A stretch of DNA of 9,122 nucleotides from Natrialbaceae archaeon (GTDB taxonomy: Archaea; Halobacteriota; Halobacteria; Halobacteriales; Natrialbaceae): positions 1-9,122 of the forward strand of contig PUKM01000219.1 in assembly GCA_003552325.1 (NCBI GenBank), written 5' to 3'. The notes under the pieces were generated by a model. The model made no database searches. It was not told the origin of the DNA and saw nothing but the letters and a program-made list of their open reading frames with translations. The position numbers and the translations under genes were made by a program. Below, piece after piece: positions 1 through 7,007 of the stretch. The first letter of the stretch is position 1. Each line of letters starts with the position of its first letter.

Positions 1-794
<794 letters not shown>

Positions 795-950
795 AGTGGC
801 TAGGTTAGCGGGAGACACTAAATATCTCGATCATTTCAGGTGCTCGAGTCCTTCGACGCCGATGGCCTCTGTGTTGGGCAGATGTGTGGCCATAGGTACC
901 GATGAGTAACGACACACTCTAGCAGTGGGATTGCAGATATGCATGCCCGG
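795..950. other. Divergent intergenic region
   Basis: This stretch separates the divergent HFX_2341-type and membrane-protein genes. It holds the minus-strand TATA-like box at 819-826 and, on the minus strand at 831-893, a 20-codon reading frame with sensible codon use that may be the tail of a lost gene. No hairpin, RNA gene or repeat was seen. Confidence 0.4.
819..826 (-). promoter_or_regulatory. TATA-like box for the HFX_2341-type gene
   Basis: The minus strand reads GATATTTA here, centred about 28 bases before the A of the ATG at 794. That spacing places the transcription start at or next to the start codon, as expected for a leaderless haloarchaeal mRNA. No ribosome-binding sequence is visible in between. 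Confidence 0.55.
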
Positions 951-958
951 GGAATTTG
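951..958 (+). promoter_or_regulatory. TATA-like box for the 983 gene; decides the start
   Basis: The sequence GGAATTTG is centred about 28 bases before the in-frame GTG at 983. This fits a leaderless start at 983 better than the in-frame TTG at 956, which has no AT-rich element at the right distance. The call is weak because the element is only a partial match to the haloarchaeal TATA box. Confidence 0.4.
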
Positions 959-982
959 TGTACTGCGGTCGAACGAATCGAG

Positions 983-1882
983 GTGAACCAGATCGAAACC
1001 AGTCACCAACCGGAGGAACGCTCGATAGTCGAGCGCTTCGAGGCCCCCGCGAAGCGTGTCCGTGAGTACCTATCGAACCTGACACCGTCGCTCGAGCGCG
1101 GGATCAAATCGGGTGCACTGGCGGCAATTCTCGGTGGGGCAGGGCTCTTGAGTGGTGCTCGAGCGTTACTGGATGGTGAACACGGACGTGGGATTGCCAG
1201 GGTCGCCCTGGGAGTCGGATTCATAACGGCCGCGTTAGAGCAGCGACGACGCCACAGCCATGATGAGGGGTCGACAGTCGAGCAACTTGACGGAGAAGAA
1301 AACGAATCTGTTATCGATGTAATCGGCGATGAGGCCGGTATCGGTGAGAACGAAGTTGCCGTTGGCGAGGAGTCCGAAGACGAGACTGCCGTCGAGTCGG
1401 AGACGGGACCAGACACGATCGGTCGTGACACAGCGGAGCGTGACGAAGGAGAGGATGGCGAAACGGTAGCTGACGCTGACACCGAAACAGTGGAGATCGA
1501 TCGGCTGGGGCGGGCAGCCTTCGACGAGCAGAGTCGGGAAGTTCCGGCCCCACAACGGGCGTTCAACCAGGGCTTTCTGGCCCACTCGACGGAGACGAAT
1601 TGGGGTATTCGTGCGCGCGACGACGCGGTGGTGGTCTCTCTGGACTTCGACGCGATCCAACAACGGGAGGGCATGCGGTACGTTGCGAGCAGTGAAATCG
1701 GGAGGGGCGTCCGTGAACTCCCGATTCCTGAGCCCGTCCTCACCCACTGGGATACGGTATTCGGCGGCGGCACCGCCGTCGTCGGTGGCGACGACATCCT
1801 CTTCGTGACGACTGAAGAACTCGCGACGGATGGTCTGTTGCGCGTTCTCCCTGCAGAGTGGGACGACGAACTCCAAGACTGA
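983..1882 (+). CDS. Predicted two-helix membrane protein with acidic linker and C-terminal globular domain, unknown function
   Basis: I do not recognise this family by name. From the GTG at 983 the product is 299 residues; a TTG at 956 would add nine. Residues 1-40 are charged and probably cytoplasmic. Residues about 43-63 and 70-86 (LAAILGGAGLLSG; ARVALGVGFITAAL) are hydrophobic, glycine/alanine-rich, and could form two membrane helices joined by a short turn with HGRG. Residues about 93-172 are a low-complexity linker rich in Glu, Asp and Thr. Residues about 172-296 look folded, with VVVSLDF, RYVASSEIG, RELPIPEP, a glycine-rich FGGGTAVVGGDDILFVTT segment and an Asp-rich tail. This suggests a domain tethered to the membrane by a flexible acidic arm, with both ends on the same side. 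The gene is divergent from the HFX_2341-type regulator. It is real: it is GC3-rich, and competing frames on both strands give Ser/Arg-rich nonsense. Confidence 0.75.
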   Translation: MNQIETSHQPEERSIVERFEAPAKRVREYLSNLTPSLERGIKSGALAAILGGAGLLSGARALLDGEHGRGIARVALGVGFITAALEQRRRHSHDEGSTVEQLDGEENESVIDVIGDEAGIGENEVAVGEESEDETAVESETGPDTIGRDTAERDEGEDGETVADADTETVEIDRLGRAAFDEQSREVPAPQRAFNQGFLAHSTETNWGIRARDDAVVVSLDFDAIQQREGMRYVASSEIGRGVRELPIPEPVLTHWDTVFGGGTAVVGGDDILFVTTEELATDGLLRVLPAEWDDELQD

Positions 1883-1945
1883 AGCGCTGGAACAGTGCCG
1901 AATCCGGCTCCATCCCACCCACGTCATTGTCTCTCGAGACGGCCG

Positions 1946-1951
1946 TTTTTT
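1946..1951 (+). terminator. Oligo-T candidate terminator after the 983 gene
   Basis: Six consecutive T residues follow a GC-rich stretch (GGCCG) 64 bases after the stop codon. Archaeal transcription commonly ends at short U-runs without a required hairpin. The next gene downstream is convergent, so a stop signal is expected here. Confidence 0.45.
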
Positions 1952-1993
1952 CGTTCGATCACGTTCGTCTCTCTCGATCCCGGAAAGCGTTCT

Positions 1994-2000
1994 ATAAAAA
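1994..2000 (-). terminator. Oligo-T candidate terminator of the minus-strand zinc-protein/msrB group
   Basis: Read on the minus strand, the sequence CCTTTTTATAG lies about 28 bases after the stop codon of the small zinc-finger gene ending at 2028. A five-T run at this position is a plausible archaeal terminator. On the plus strand the same bases read TATAAAAAGG and look like a TATA box, but no plus-strand gene follows at a suitable distance. Confidence 0.4.
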
Positions 2001-2027
2001 GGCCTGCATGGAAGTGAAACGGTCGTT

Positions 2028-2192
2028 TTATCCAGGATTCTGATGCCGTAATTGCTCAGCAACGATCCCCGGAACGGGCGTCCGACAGTCTCGACAGAGC
2101 CACGTCGGATACGTGCCGTCGACGACTTTTGTCATGTCCTGGCGGTACTCGAGGGTGCGACCACAGACACAGCGGTGTGTTTTGGGGCTCAT
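2028..2192 (-). CDS. Small zinc-finger protein (CxCG...CxxC)
   Basis: The 54-residue product begins MSPKTHRCVCGRTLEYRQDM and carries C8, C10, C33 and C36 in the pattern CxCG-(22)-CxxC, which fits a single four-cysteine zinc site. The ATG at 2190-2192 is preferred; an upstream in-frame GTG (2223-2225) would add a poorly structured extension. Haloarchaea encode many such one-domain proteins, usually annotated as small CPxCG-related zinc-finger proteins; some have been linked to regulation or stress, but most have no known function. It lies 63 bases downstream of msrB on the same strand and ends before a T-run, so it may be the last gene of a three-gene unit. A role as a protein-protein or nucleic-acid adaptor is inference only. 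Confidence 0.72.
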   Translation of the reverse strand: MSPKTHRCVCGRTLEYRQDMTKVVDGTYPTWLCRDCRTPVPGIVAEQLRHQNPG

Positions 2193-2255
2193 ACGTACAC
2201 TGGGTGTGGGGTGTTCGAGAAGCACAGTTGGCGGTGCGTGTCCGACTCGAGGGTC

Positions 2256-2666
2256 CTACTCGTCCTCGAACTCGAGGGCGGCGGAGTTGATACAGTACCG
2301 TTGCCCGGTGGGTTGAGGGCCATCCTCGAACACGTGTCCGAGGTGACCCCCGCAGGTGGCACACAGTACTTCCGTCCGGCGCATGCCGTGGCTGGTGTCG
2401 AGCCGGGTCTCGATCACGTCCTCGTCGGCGTCGTAGAAACTCGGCCAGCCACACCCCGACTCGTACTTGGTGTCCGAATCGAACAGCGTGGCTCCGCAGC
2501 CAGCACAGGCGTAGCTACCGTCTGCTTTGTGATCGACGTACTCACCGGAAAACGGCCGTTCCGTTCCGGCCTCTCTGAGCACGTGATAGGCCTCGTCGTC
2601 CAACTGTTCGCGCCACTGGTCCTCGCTCGAGGGCAGATCCGGCTCACTCCGTGAATCCTGACTCAT
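2256..2666 (-). CDS. msrB: Peptide-methionine (R)-S-oxide reductase MsrB
   Basis: This enzyme reduces the R-epimer of methionine sulfoxide in oxidised proteins back to methionine in the cytoplasm, using thioredoxin-type reductants. From the ATG at 2664-2666 the protein is 136 residues, typical of a single-domain MsrB. The diagnostic pieces are all present: CAGCG (C54, C57) and CATCGGHLGHVF (C102, C105) form the structural zinc site, GCGWPSF holds C72, and RYCINSAALEF holds the catalytic C125. C72, just before GWPSF, is a candidate resolving cysteine. An upstream ATG would add 14 residues (MGDTPKSLTSLARS) not typical of the family, and a weak AT-containing element (CCTAAG) about 27 bases upstream of the chosen ATG favours the shorter form. 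It is flanked on the same strand by two small cysteine-rich proteins. Confidence 0.95.
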   Translation of the reverse strand: MSQDSRSEPDLPSSEDQWREQLDDEAYHVLREAGTERPFSGEYVDHKADGSYACAGCGATLFDSDTKYESGCGWPSFYDADEDVIETRLDTSHGMRRTEVLCATCGGHLGHVFEDGPQPTGQRYCINSAALEFEDE

Positions 2667-2714
2667 GGAACGGGCTAGGGAGGTGAGACTCTTAGGTGTG
2701 TCTCCCACAGATCG

Positions 2715-2876
2715 TCATCGGCCGGTGATGATATTCGTGCTCTGACACTCCGGGCACTGTGTCATGCGTCCGATGCCGGGAACCTGCAGTCGGAGCCACT
2801 CGTCGTCGCCACCCGGGGCTTCGAAGCCACAGTTCAAACAGCGCGAATGCCTGACAGTCGGTGATTCGAGTGCCAT
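2715..2876 (-). CDS. Small two-CxxC zinc-ribbon protein
   Basis: From the ATG at 2874-2876 the product is 53 residues. It has CLNCGFEAPGGDDEW (C13, C16) and CPECQSTNIITGR (C41, C44), a classic zinc ribbon with a CPxC knuckle and almost no other sequence. The conserved-looking core, GFEAPGGDDEWLRLQVPGIGR, matches what I remember of a widespread haloarchaeal small CPxCG-related zinc-finger family. Two in-frame ATGs further upstream would give up to 15 more residues, but that extension lacks structure, and the ATG next to the conserved core is preferred. It is first in the minus-strand series with msrB (48-base gap) and the second zinc protein. Its molecular role is unknown. Confidence 0.78.
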   Translation of the reverse strand: MALESPTVRHSRCLNCGFEAPGGDDEWLRLQVPGIGRMTQCPECQSTNIITGR

Positions 2877-2977
2877 AGCCGAGGGTATGACAGGCGAACC
2901 CATAGGCGTTTTTTCGATCACGCGCGAGTGTCACGACAACCGATACGTCGTCTCACTCGTTTCCGGGACCGTCACGA

Positions 2978-2983
2978 CTTACC
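2978..2983 (+). promoter_or_regulatory. Weak TATA-like element for the aldolase gene
   Basis: The bases CTTACC are centred about 26 bases before the ATG at 3006, the correct distance for a leaderless transcript. The match is poor. It is listed mainly because the spacing supports 3006 over the earlier in-frame ATG at 2928. Confidence 0.3.
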
Positions 2984-3005
2984 CGACACCAGTAAAACGC
3001 CAGGT

Positions 3006-3875
3006 ATGCACGGCACTGGCGTTCCACTCGCAACCCCCTTCACCGAGACCGGTGCGGTCGACCACGAGGCACTGACTGCACTGACAGCCTGGCTCGAGGC
3101 GGCCGGTATCGACTTTTTCGTTCCCTGTGGGTCGACGGGAGAAGCCCCGCTGTTGACCGCCGACGAGCGGGTTCGCGTCGTCGAAACCGTTTCGATGCAG
3201 ACTGACAAGCCGATTCTCGCGGGCACCGGTCAGGAAGGGTACCACCCGACGCTCGAGACGACTGAACGGGCCGCCCAAGTGGGTGCCGACGCAGCACTCA
3301 TCGTGACGCCTTCCTATTACGGATCCGATGACCGGTCCCTGAAGCGGTATTACCGGGACCTCGCCGACGAGTCCCCCATCCCAATTTACTGCTACAGCGT
3401 CCCAAAGTTCACCGACCACGCTCTCGATCCCCGGGTCGTCGAACAGCTCGCCACCCACGAGAACATCCACGGCATCAAGGACTCGAGCGGGAGCCTCGAG
3501 TCCCTCCAGCGGCTCGTCCGGCTGACCGCTGCGACCGATTTTTCCGTGCTGGTCGGCAGTGGGGGCGTCTACGCCCCAGCCCTGGACGCGGGCGTCGACG
3601 GGGGCATTCTCGCACTAGCGAACGCCGTCCCCGAACAGGTCGCGACCGTTGCCAGCCGACACGCAACCGGCGACGCCGATGGCGCGCGCTCACTGAACGC
3701 CGCACTCGTCGAGTGCAACCGGGCGCTCACGGCTCGCTACGGCGTCCCGGGGGTGAAAGCTGCGCTGGCTGCCCGTGGCCAGGACGTGGGTTCACCCCGG
3801 CGGCCCCTCGAGGCGCTCGAGGACGAGGCGACGGCTGAAGTCGAGGCGTTGCTCGAGGACGCCCTGCAGGCCTGA
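3006..3875 (+). CDS. DapA/N-acetylneuraminate lyase superfamily class I aldolase, HOGA/2-keto-3-deoxy acid aldolase-like
   Basis: The 289-residue product has the length and motifs of the TIM-barrel Schiff-base aldolases. MHGTGVPLATPF is the first strand, GSTGE (42-46) binds the keto acid, Y130 in YCYSVP is the proton-relay tyrosine, and K158 in GIKDSS forms the Schiff base. The Y-to-K spacing of 28 equals that of E. coli DapA (Y133, K161). The position matching DapA R138, which holds the semialdehyde carboxylate, is F135, so lysine biosynthesis is unlikely. GSGGVYAPALDAGVDGG, ALANAVP and RYGVPGVKAAL recall 4-hydroxy-2-oxoglutarate aldolase and L-2-keto-3-deoxy sugar-acid aldolases. The likely reaction is retro-aldol cleavage giving pyruvate; the exact substrate is open. 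The ATG at 3006 is chosen because the family begins there; the frame is open back to 2928, but those 26 residues are Arg-rich. Confidence 0.88.
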   Translation: MHGTGVPLATPFTETGAVDHEALTALTAWLEAAGIDFFVPCGSTGEAPLLTADERVRVVETVSMQTDKPILAGTGQEGYHPTLETTERAAQVGADAALIVTPSYYGSDDRSLKRYYRDLADESPIPIYCYSVPKFTDHALDPRVVEQLATHENIHGIKDSSGSLESLQRLVRLTAATDFSVLVGSGGVYAPALDAGVDGGILALANAVPEQVATVASRHATGDADGARSLNAALVECNRALTARYGVPGVKAALAARGQDVGSPRRPLEALEDEATAEVEALLEDALQA

Positions 3876-3879
3876 ACCG

Positions 3880-3883
3880 TTTT
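3880..3883 (+). terminator. Short T-run after the aldolase gene
   Basis: The sequence CCGTTTTAATT begins three bases after the stop codon. A four-T run in an AT-rich context could end transcription in an archaeon, and it fits a separate unit for the transporter gene that starts 145 bases downstream. The signal is weak. Confidence 0.25.
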
Positions 3884-4020
3884 AATTCAGCCTATTGTCA
3901 GGTCCGCCACTCGAGGGGGAACCTCGACCGATGAAACGGCCGGCGGTATCCAAAATGCACTGACGAAAGTTATTCTGGTTTCTCCAAACACACATACCCG
4001 GGAATAGCATATAGCTGATA

Positions 4021-5124
4021 ATGCCGTTCTCGAGCGTCAGCGAGAACTCAAAGGCCCTCTCAGTGACGACTCGAGAGGGGACCGGAGCGCTAGGAGATTC
4101 GATTACGGTACTCCCATTGTTGATCGCCCTCGCCGCAACGGGCACCGTCTCACTGCCGCACATTCTCGTCGCCTTCGGCGTCTTTCAGATCGTCTGGGGA
4201 CTTTACTACGGAATGCCGATGTCACTCGAGCCGATGAAAGCGCTCATCGGGCTCGCCATCGTGGGGGCCCTCTCGTACGCCGAACTCGCTGCCGCTGGAT
4301 TACTCGCCGGAGCCGTCTTACTCACCGTCGGTCGGTTTGGGCTCGTAGGCAGACTCGAAACCATCGTGGGCGAACCCGTCGTCAGGGGGATCCAACTCGC
4401 CGTGGCAATCCTGTTACTCGAGGCAGCGTTTGGCCTCTCGATGGCCGACCCCGCGGTCGCCGTTGGTGGGCTGGCCGTCGTGCTCGCGTTGACCGTCGTG
4501 GGCTACCGGCTGGTGAGCCCGCTCGTGTTGCTCGGTGGCGGCGCTGTCGTTGCCGTCCTCGCGACCGGCGTGCCACACCCACAGCTTCCCGAAGCGACAC
4601 TGTTCCCCGCCGGGACGCCGACGGTGACGGCCAGCGCCCTCGAGGGAACCGTGGCCCAACTCGGGATGACGATCGGGAACGCCGCTATCGCGACGGCACT
4701 CCTCTGTGGGGATCTGTACGATCGGGATATCTCCTCGGACCGCCTCGCAGAGAGTATGGGCGTCACGTGCCTCGCCGCCGTTCCCGCGGGTGGAGTGCCG
4801 ATGTGTCACGGGAGCGGCGGTCTCGCCGGCAAGTATGCCTTCGGGGCCGAAACCGCCGGGGCGAACGTACTCCTGGGGATCGGCTACCTCGGGCTGGCAC
4901 TCGTCGCAACCGGAGCACTGCTCGCCGCCTTCCCGATGGCCGTCCTCGGGGTCTTGCTCGTCATCGTCGCGTTCGAGCTCGGCCGGGCCGCCCTCGAGCC
5001 CGTGTCAGGCGGCTGGCCACTGGCGACCGTACTGGTCGTTGGGGGTGTTGGCGCACTCGTCAACGTCGGCCTGGCGTTCGTGCTCGGTCTGTGTGCCTGG
5101 CTCGTCCTCGAGCAGTATTCCTGA
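4021..5124 (+). CDS. MOT1-family molybdate/sulfate transporter
   Basis: The 367-residue product is almost entirely hydrophobic, with about ten membrane helices. It carries both signatures I associate with the MOT1 branch of the sulfate/molybdate permeases. The first is LGDSITVLPLL (24-34) followed by YGMPMSLEPMKA (63-74); the second is CHGSGGLAGKYAFGAETAG (262-280) in the second half. The role is oxyanion uptake across the cytoplasmic membrane, most likely molybdate for molybdopterin enzymes; sulfate or tungstate cannot be excluded from sequence alone. The ATG at 4021 starts a short polar leader (MPFSSVSENSKALSVTTREG) before the first helix, as in relatives. No ModE-type site or convincing TATA box is visible; CATACCCG at about -25 is a poor candidate. 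The next gene starts 39 bases downstream, so co-transcription is possible. Confidence 0.87.
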   Translation: MPFSSVSENSKALSVTTREGTGALGDSITVLPLLIALAATGTVSLPHILVAFGVFQIVWGLYYGMPMSLEPMKALIGLAIVGALSYAELAAAGLLAGAVLLTVGRFGLVGRLETIVGEPVVRGIQLAVAILLLEAAFGLSMADPAVAVGGLAVVLALTVVGYRLVSPLVLLGGGAVVAVLATGVPHPQLPEATLFPAGTPTVTASALEGTVAQLGMTIGNAAIATALLCGDLYDRDISSDRLAESMGVTCLAAVPAGGVPMCHGSGGLAGKYAFGAETAGANVLLGIGYLGLALVATGALLAAFPMAVLGVLLVIVAFELGRAALEPVSGGWPLATVLVVGGVGALVNVGLAFVLGLCAWLVLEQYS

Positions 5125-5163
5125 GTCGGGACACTCATGACTCTCGTCCACCTCTCTCGACCA

Positions 5164-5322
5164 ATGACGCACTCGTGGGGTGACCTCTTCGATCGAGCCG
5201 AGAGATGGGACGTCGACCGAACCACAATTCACCAGGCGCTCGAGGCACAGCGCGAGGGTGGTGACTCCCCCGAATCGACATCGAGTGACGAGAACACAGC
5301 CGCCGAGACCACCGATGAGTAA
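5164..5322 (+). CDS. Small acidic protein coupled to the PIN-like gene
   Basis: From the ATG at 5164 the product is 52 residues; an in-frame ATG at 5137 would give 61. Residues 4-34 (SWGDLFDRAERWDVDRTTIH and onward to EAQREGG) could form two short amphipathic helices. The last 18 residues are a Ser/Glu/Asp/Thr tail with no hydrophobic residues other than alanine. I recall similar short haloarchaeal proteins beginning SWGxLFxRA, but know no function. The stop codon lies inside the start of the next gene: the shared bases ATGAGTAA (5315-5322) hold the downstream ATG and this gene's TAA. That overlap points to coupled translation. A role as partner or inhibitor of the PIN-like protein is an inference from arrangement and size. 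Confidence 0.65.
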   Translation: MTHSWGDLFDRAERWDVDRTTIHQALEAQREGGDSPESTSSDENTAAETTDE

Positions 5323-5794
5323 GAGCAGTCGCCCAAATCCGGCCCGCGTGGTCGCCGACGCCGAGGTCCTCGCAGCCGACCTCTTCGGCGATGAATCGGC
5401 CAGAACGGCGCTCGATCACGTGCGGGCCCACGACTGGGTCGAACTGGTTGCGAGTGAGGAACTACTCGAGGAAACCGAATCGCTGGTTGCCAGCCTTGCG
5501 GACGTCGACCTGGCGACCGACCACCGGACTCGCCTCGAGGCCGAGTGTGTGGCGGTCGAGCACCCACCCGAGGACCATCCCGCACTCGCCTCCGCGTATC
5601 GCGGGCGGGCGGCCCACCTACTCACGTTCGACGACCGCCTCACGTCGGCAAAGGCTGGGCTCACGCTCCAACCTCGCGTCGCCGTCAGCATCCGTGATCC
5701 CGCGGCGTTTGCCCAGTTGTTCGACCCCGAATCGCTGTACGAGGCCGTCGTCGGCGAGACGTACGACGGCCCGGATGCTGATCCACGCGAGTGA
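5315..5794 (+). CDS. PIN-like domain protein (DUF7384-type), possible ribonuclease
   Basis: The 159-residue product begins MSKSSRPNPARVVADAEVL. The shape is that of a PIN domain. D15 sits on the first strand (VVADAEVLAADLF), an acidic helix follows (SEELLEETESL, about 48-57), and HLLTFDDRLTSA (101-112) is the typical LLTxDxxL motif with D106/D107. PIN domains coordinate Mg2+ or Mn2+ with three or four acidic residues and cut RNA; whether all ligands are present cannot be settled by eye. A conserved-looking tail (FDPESLYEAVVGETYDGPD) follows the domain. I believe the family is the one called DUF7384 in haloarchaea, from memory. The ATG at 5315 is preferred over the longer frame because the upstream 45 codons lie in another frame of the small acidic gene and read as Arg/Pro-rich sequence. 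It converges on the receiver-PAS gene with a 21-base gap. Confidence 0.75.
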   Translation: MSKSSRPNPARVVADAEVLAADLFGDESARTALDHVRAHDWVELVASEELLEETESLVASLADVDLATDHRTRLEAECVAVEHPPEDHPALASAYRGRAAHLLTFDDRLTSAKAGLTLQPRVAVSIRDPAAFAQLFDPESLYEAVVGETYDGPDADPRE

Positions 5795-5815
5795 CTCGAG
5801 ACACCGTTTCGGCGC

Positions 5816-6982
5816 TTATTCGCGGTCCACCGAGCCCTTGCCGAAACCGACCTCATCGACCGGCGTCACATCGATGGCGACGCCCTCAAGGAGGTCTCCA
5901 TCCTCGAGGGGATCGTCGACGAGACGACCGCGCTCCCACACCCGTCGAACCGTCCCATCCCGGCGAACGAGACGGTAGAACAGATCGAACGAATCGCCTT
6001 CTTCCAGCGTATTTTCAATCTGCTGATTCACGGATGCCTGGTCGTCAGGATGAACAAGGTTACCCAGTGAAACATCTGAATCAATGAATTCCTCCCCGGT
6101 GTAGCCAGTGAGTTCCTGGCACGAGCCACGGATGAACGTCGCCGTCCACGGTGGCTCGTTTTCGACCTGATAGACGAAGCCGGGAAGCCGGTCGATGAGC
6201 GCTTCGAGCCGGCGCCGATCAGTACGCTCGTCAGTGACGTCCCGGAATTGTGAGAACAGATTGATGATGTTTCCCTCGTCGTCCGTGACAGCACTGTTGT
6301 GCCAGGCGCAGGTAATATATGTACCATCTGCCCGGACGTTTCGATTAACCATCTCTGACCCGTCGGCTGACTCGATCGCGATCTCGAACTGGCGTTCGAC
6401 GAATTCGCGCTGCGCAGGTGGAACGACCACCTCCCAGGACTCACCCACGAGGTCCGCTTCCTCGTACCCTAAAATCCCGGTCGCTGTTTCGTTGAGCGCG
6501 ACGAACTCGAGGTCGTCGTTCCACTCGATCACGCCAAACGGGGACTGTTCAAACAACAGGGACAACCGGCGTTGGCTCTCGCGTAACGCCCGTACTGAGT
6601 GGCAACGTTCGACCACGTTCCGAACCCGATTGGCCAACACGGTATACTGCTCTGTCGCCCGTTCTTTCTGCAAGTAGTCCGTGACCCCAGCCGTGATAGC
6701 TTTGCTCGCAATCTCTTCACTTCCTTTCCCCGTAAACAGGATAAACGGCAGTTCCGGATATCGCGACCGAACGGCCTCCAAAAAGTCCAGGCCATCCATT
6801 TCGGGCATATCGTAATCACTGACGATGCAGTCGATTTCTGGATCGAGAACATCGAGCCCAGCGCGTGCACTCATTGCGGTCTCGATCTCGAAGGTTTCGT
6901 CGGCGCGCTCGAGGAACGTGCCCGTTAATTCGGCCAGGCCGGGTTCATCGTCGACGACGAGGACCCGGATCGATTCATCCAT
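5816..6982 (-). CDS. Response-regulator receiver with two PAS domains (REC-PAS-PAS), no output or kinase domain
   Basis: The 388-residue product starts MDESIRVLVVDDEPGLAELT. Residues about 4-125 are a complete receiver domain: acidic pair D11/D12, phospho-acceptor D56 in SDYDMPEMDG, T84 in FTGKG and K106 in DYLQKE. PAS 1 spans about 137-255 (LFEQSPFGVIEWNDDLEFVALN, TGILGYEEADLVG, then a PAC-like FSQFRDVTDE). PAS 2 spans about 257-378 (LEALIDRLPGFVYQ, ELTGYTGEEFID, HPDDQASV, then GVAIDVTP). The protein ends ten residues later, with no HisKA, HATPase_c, HTH or GGDEF domain. Haloarchaea carry many such stand-alone proteins that probably act through protein contacts in phosphorelays; the partner kinase is not in this window. 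The stop is in frame with a natural acidic tail and no kinase remnant follows in the convergent region, so truncation is not obvious. Confidence 0.9.
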   Translation of the reverse strand: MDESIRVLVVDDEPGLAELTGTFLERADETFEIETAMSARAGLDVLDPEIDCIVSDYDMPEMDGLDFLEAVRSRYPELPFILFTGKGSEEIASKAITAGVTDYLQKERATEQYTVLANRVRNVVERCHSVRALRESQRRLSLLFEQSPFGVIEWNDDLEFVALNETATGILGYEEADLVGESWEVVVPPAQREFVERQFEIAIESADGSEMVNRNVRADGTYITCAWHNSAVTDDEGNIINLFSQFRDVTDERTDRRRLEALIDRLPGFVYQVENEPPWTATFIRGSCQELTGYTGEEFIDSDVSLGNLVHPDDQASVNQQIENTLEEGDSFDLFYRLVRRDGTVRRVWERGRLVDDPLEDGDLLEGVAIDVTPVDEVGFGKGSVDRE

Positions 6983-7007
6983 TCTTCAGTTGGTTTTGAC
7001 CGAGACG

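Noticed and set aside
1003..2062. Two long minus-strand frames (1003-1797 and 1235-2062) opposite the membrane-protein gene.
   Set aside because: The translations are Ser/Arg/Pro-rich or lack domains, while the plus-strand frame is acidic and haloarchaeal in character.
2052..2654. A 200-codon plus-strand frame opposite msrB.
   Set aside because: It is the complement shadow of a certain MsrB gene with all catalytic and zinc residues.
2928..3005. A 26-residue N-terminal extension of the aldolase from the ATG at 2928.
   Set aside because: The extension is Arg-rich and outside the TIM-barrel fold, and family members begin at the MHGTGVPLATPF segment (3006).
3876..4020. The gap before the MOT1 gene was examined for a molybdenum riboswitch-like RNA or operator.
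   Set aside because: Only short, weak inverted repeats are present; there is no multi-stem structure and no ModE-like palindrome.
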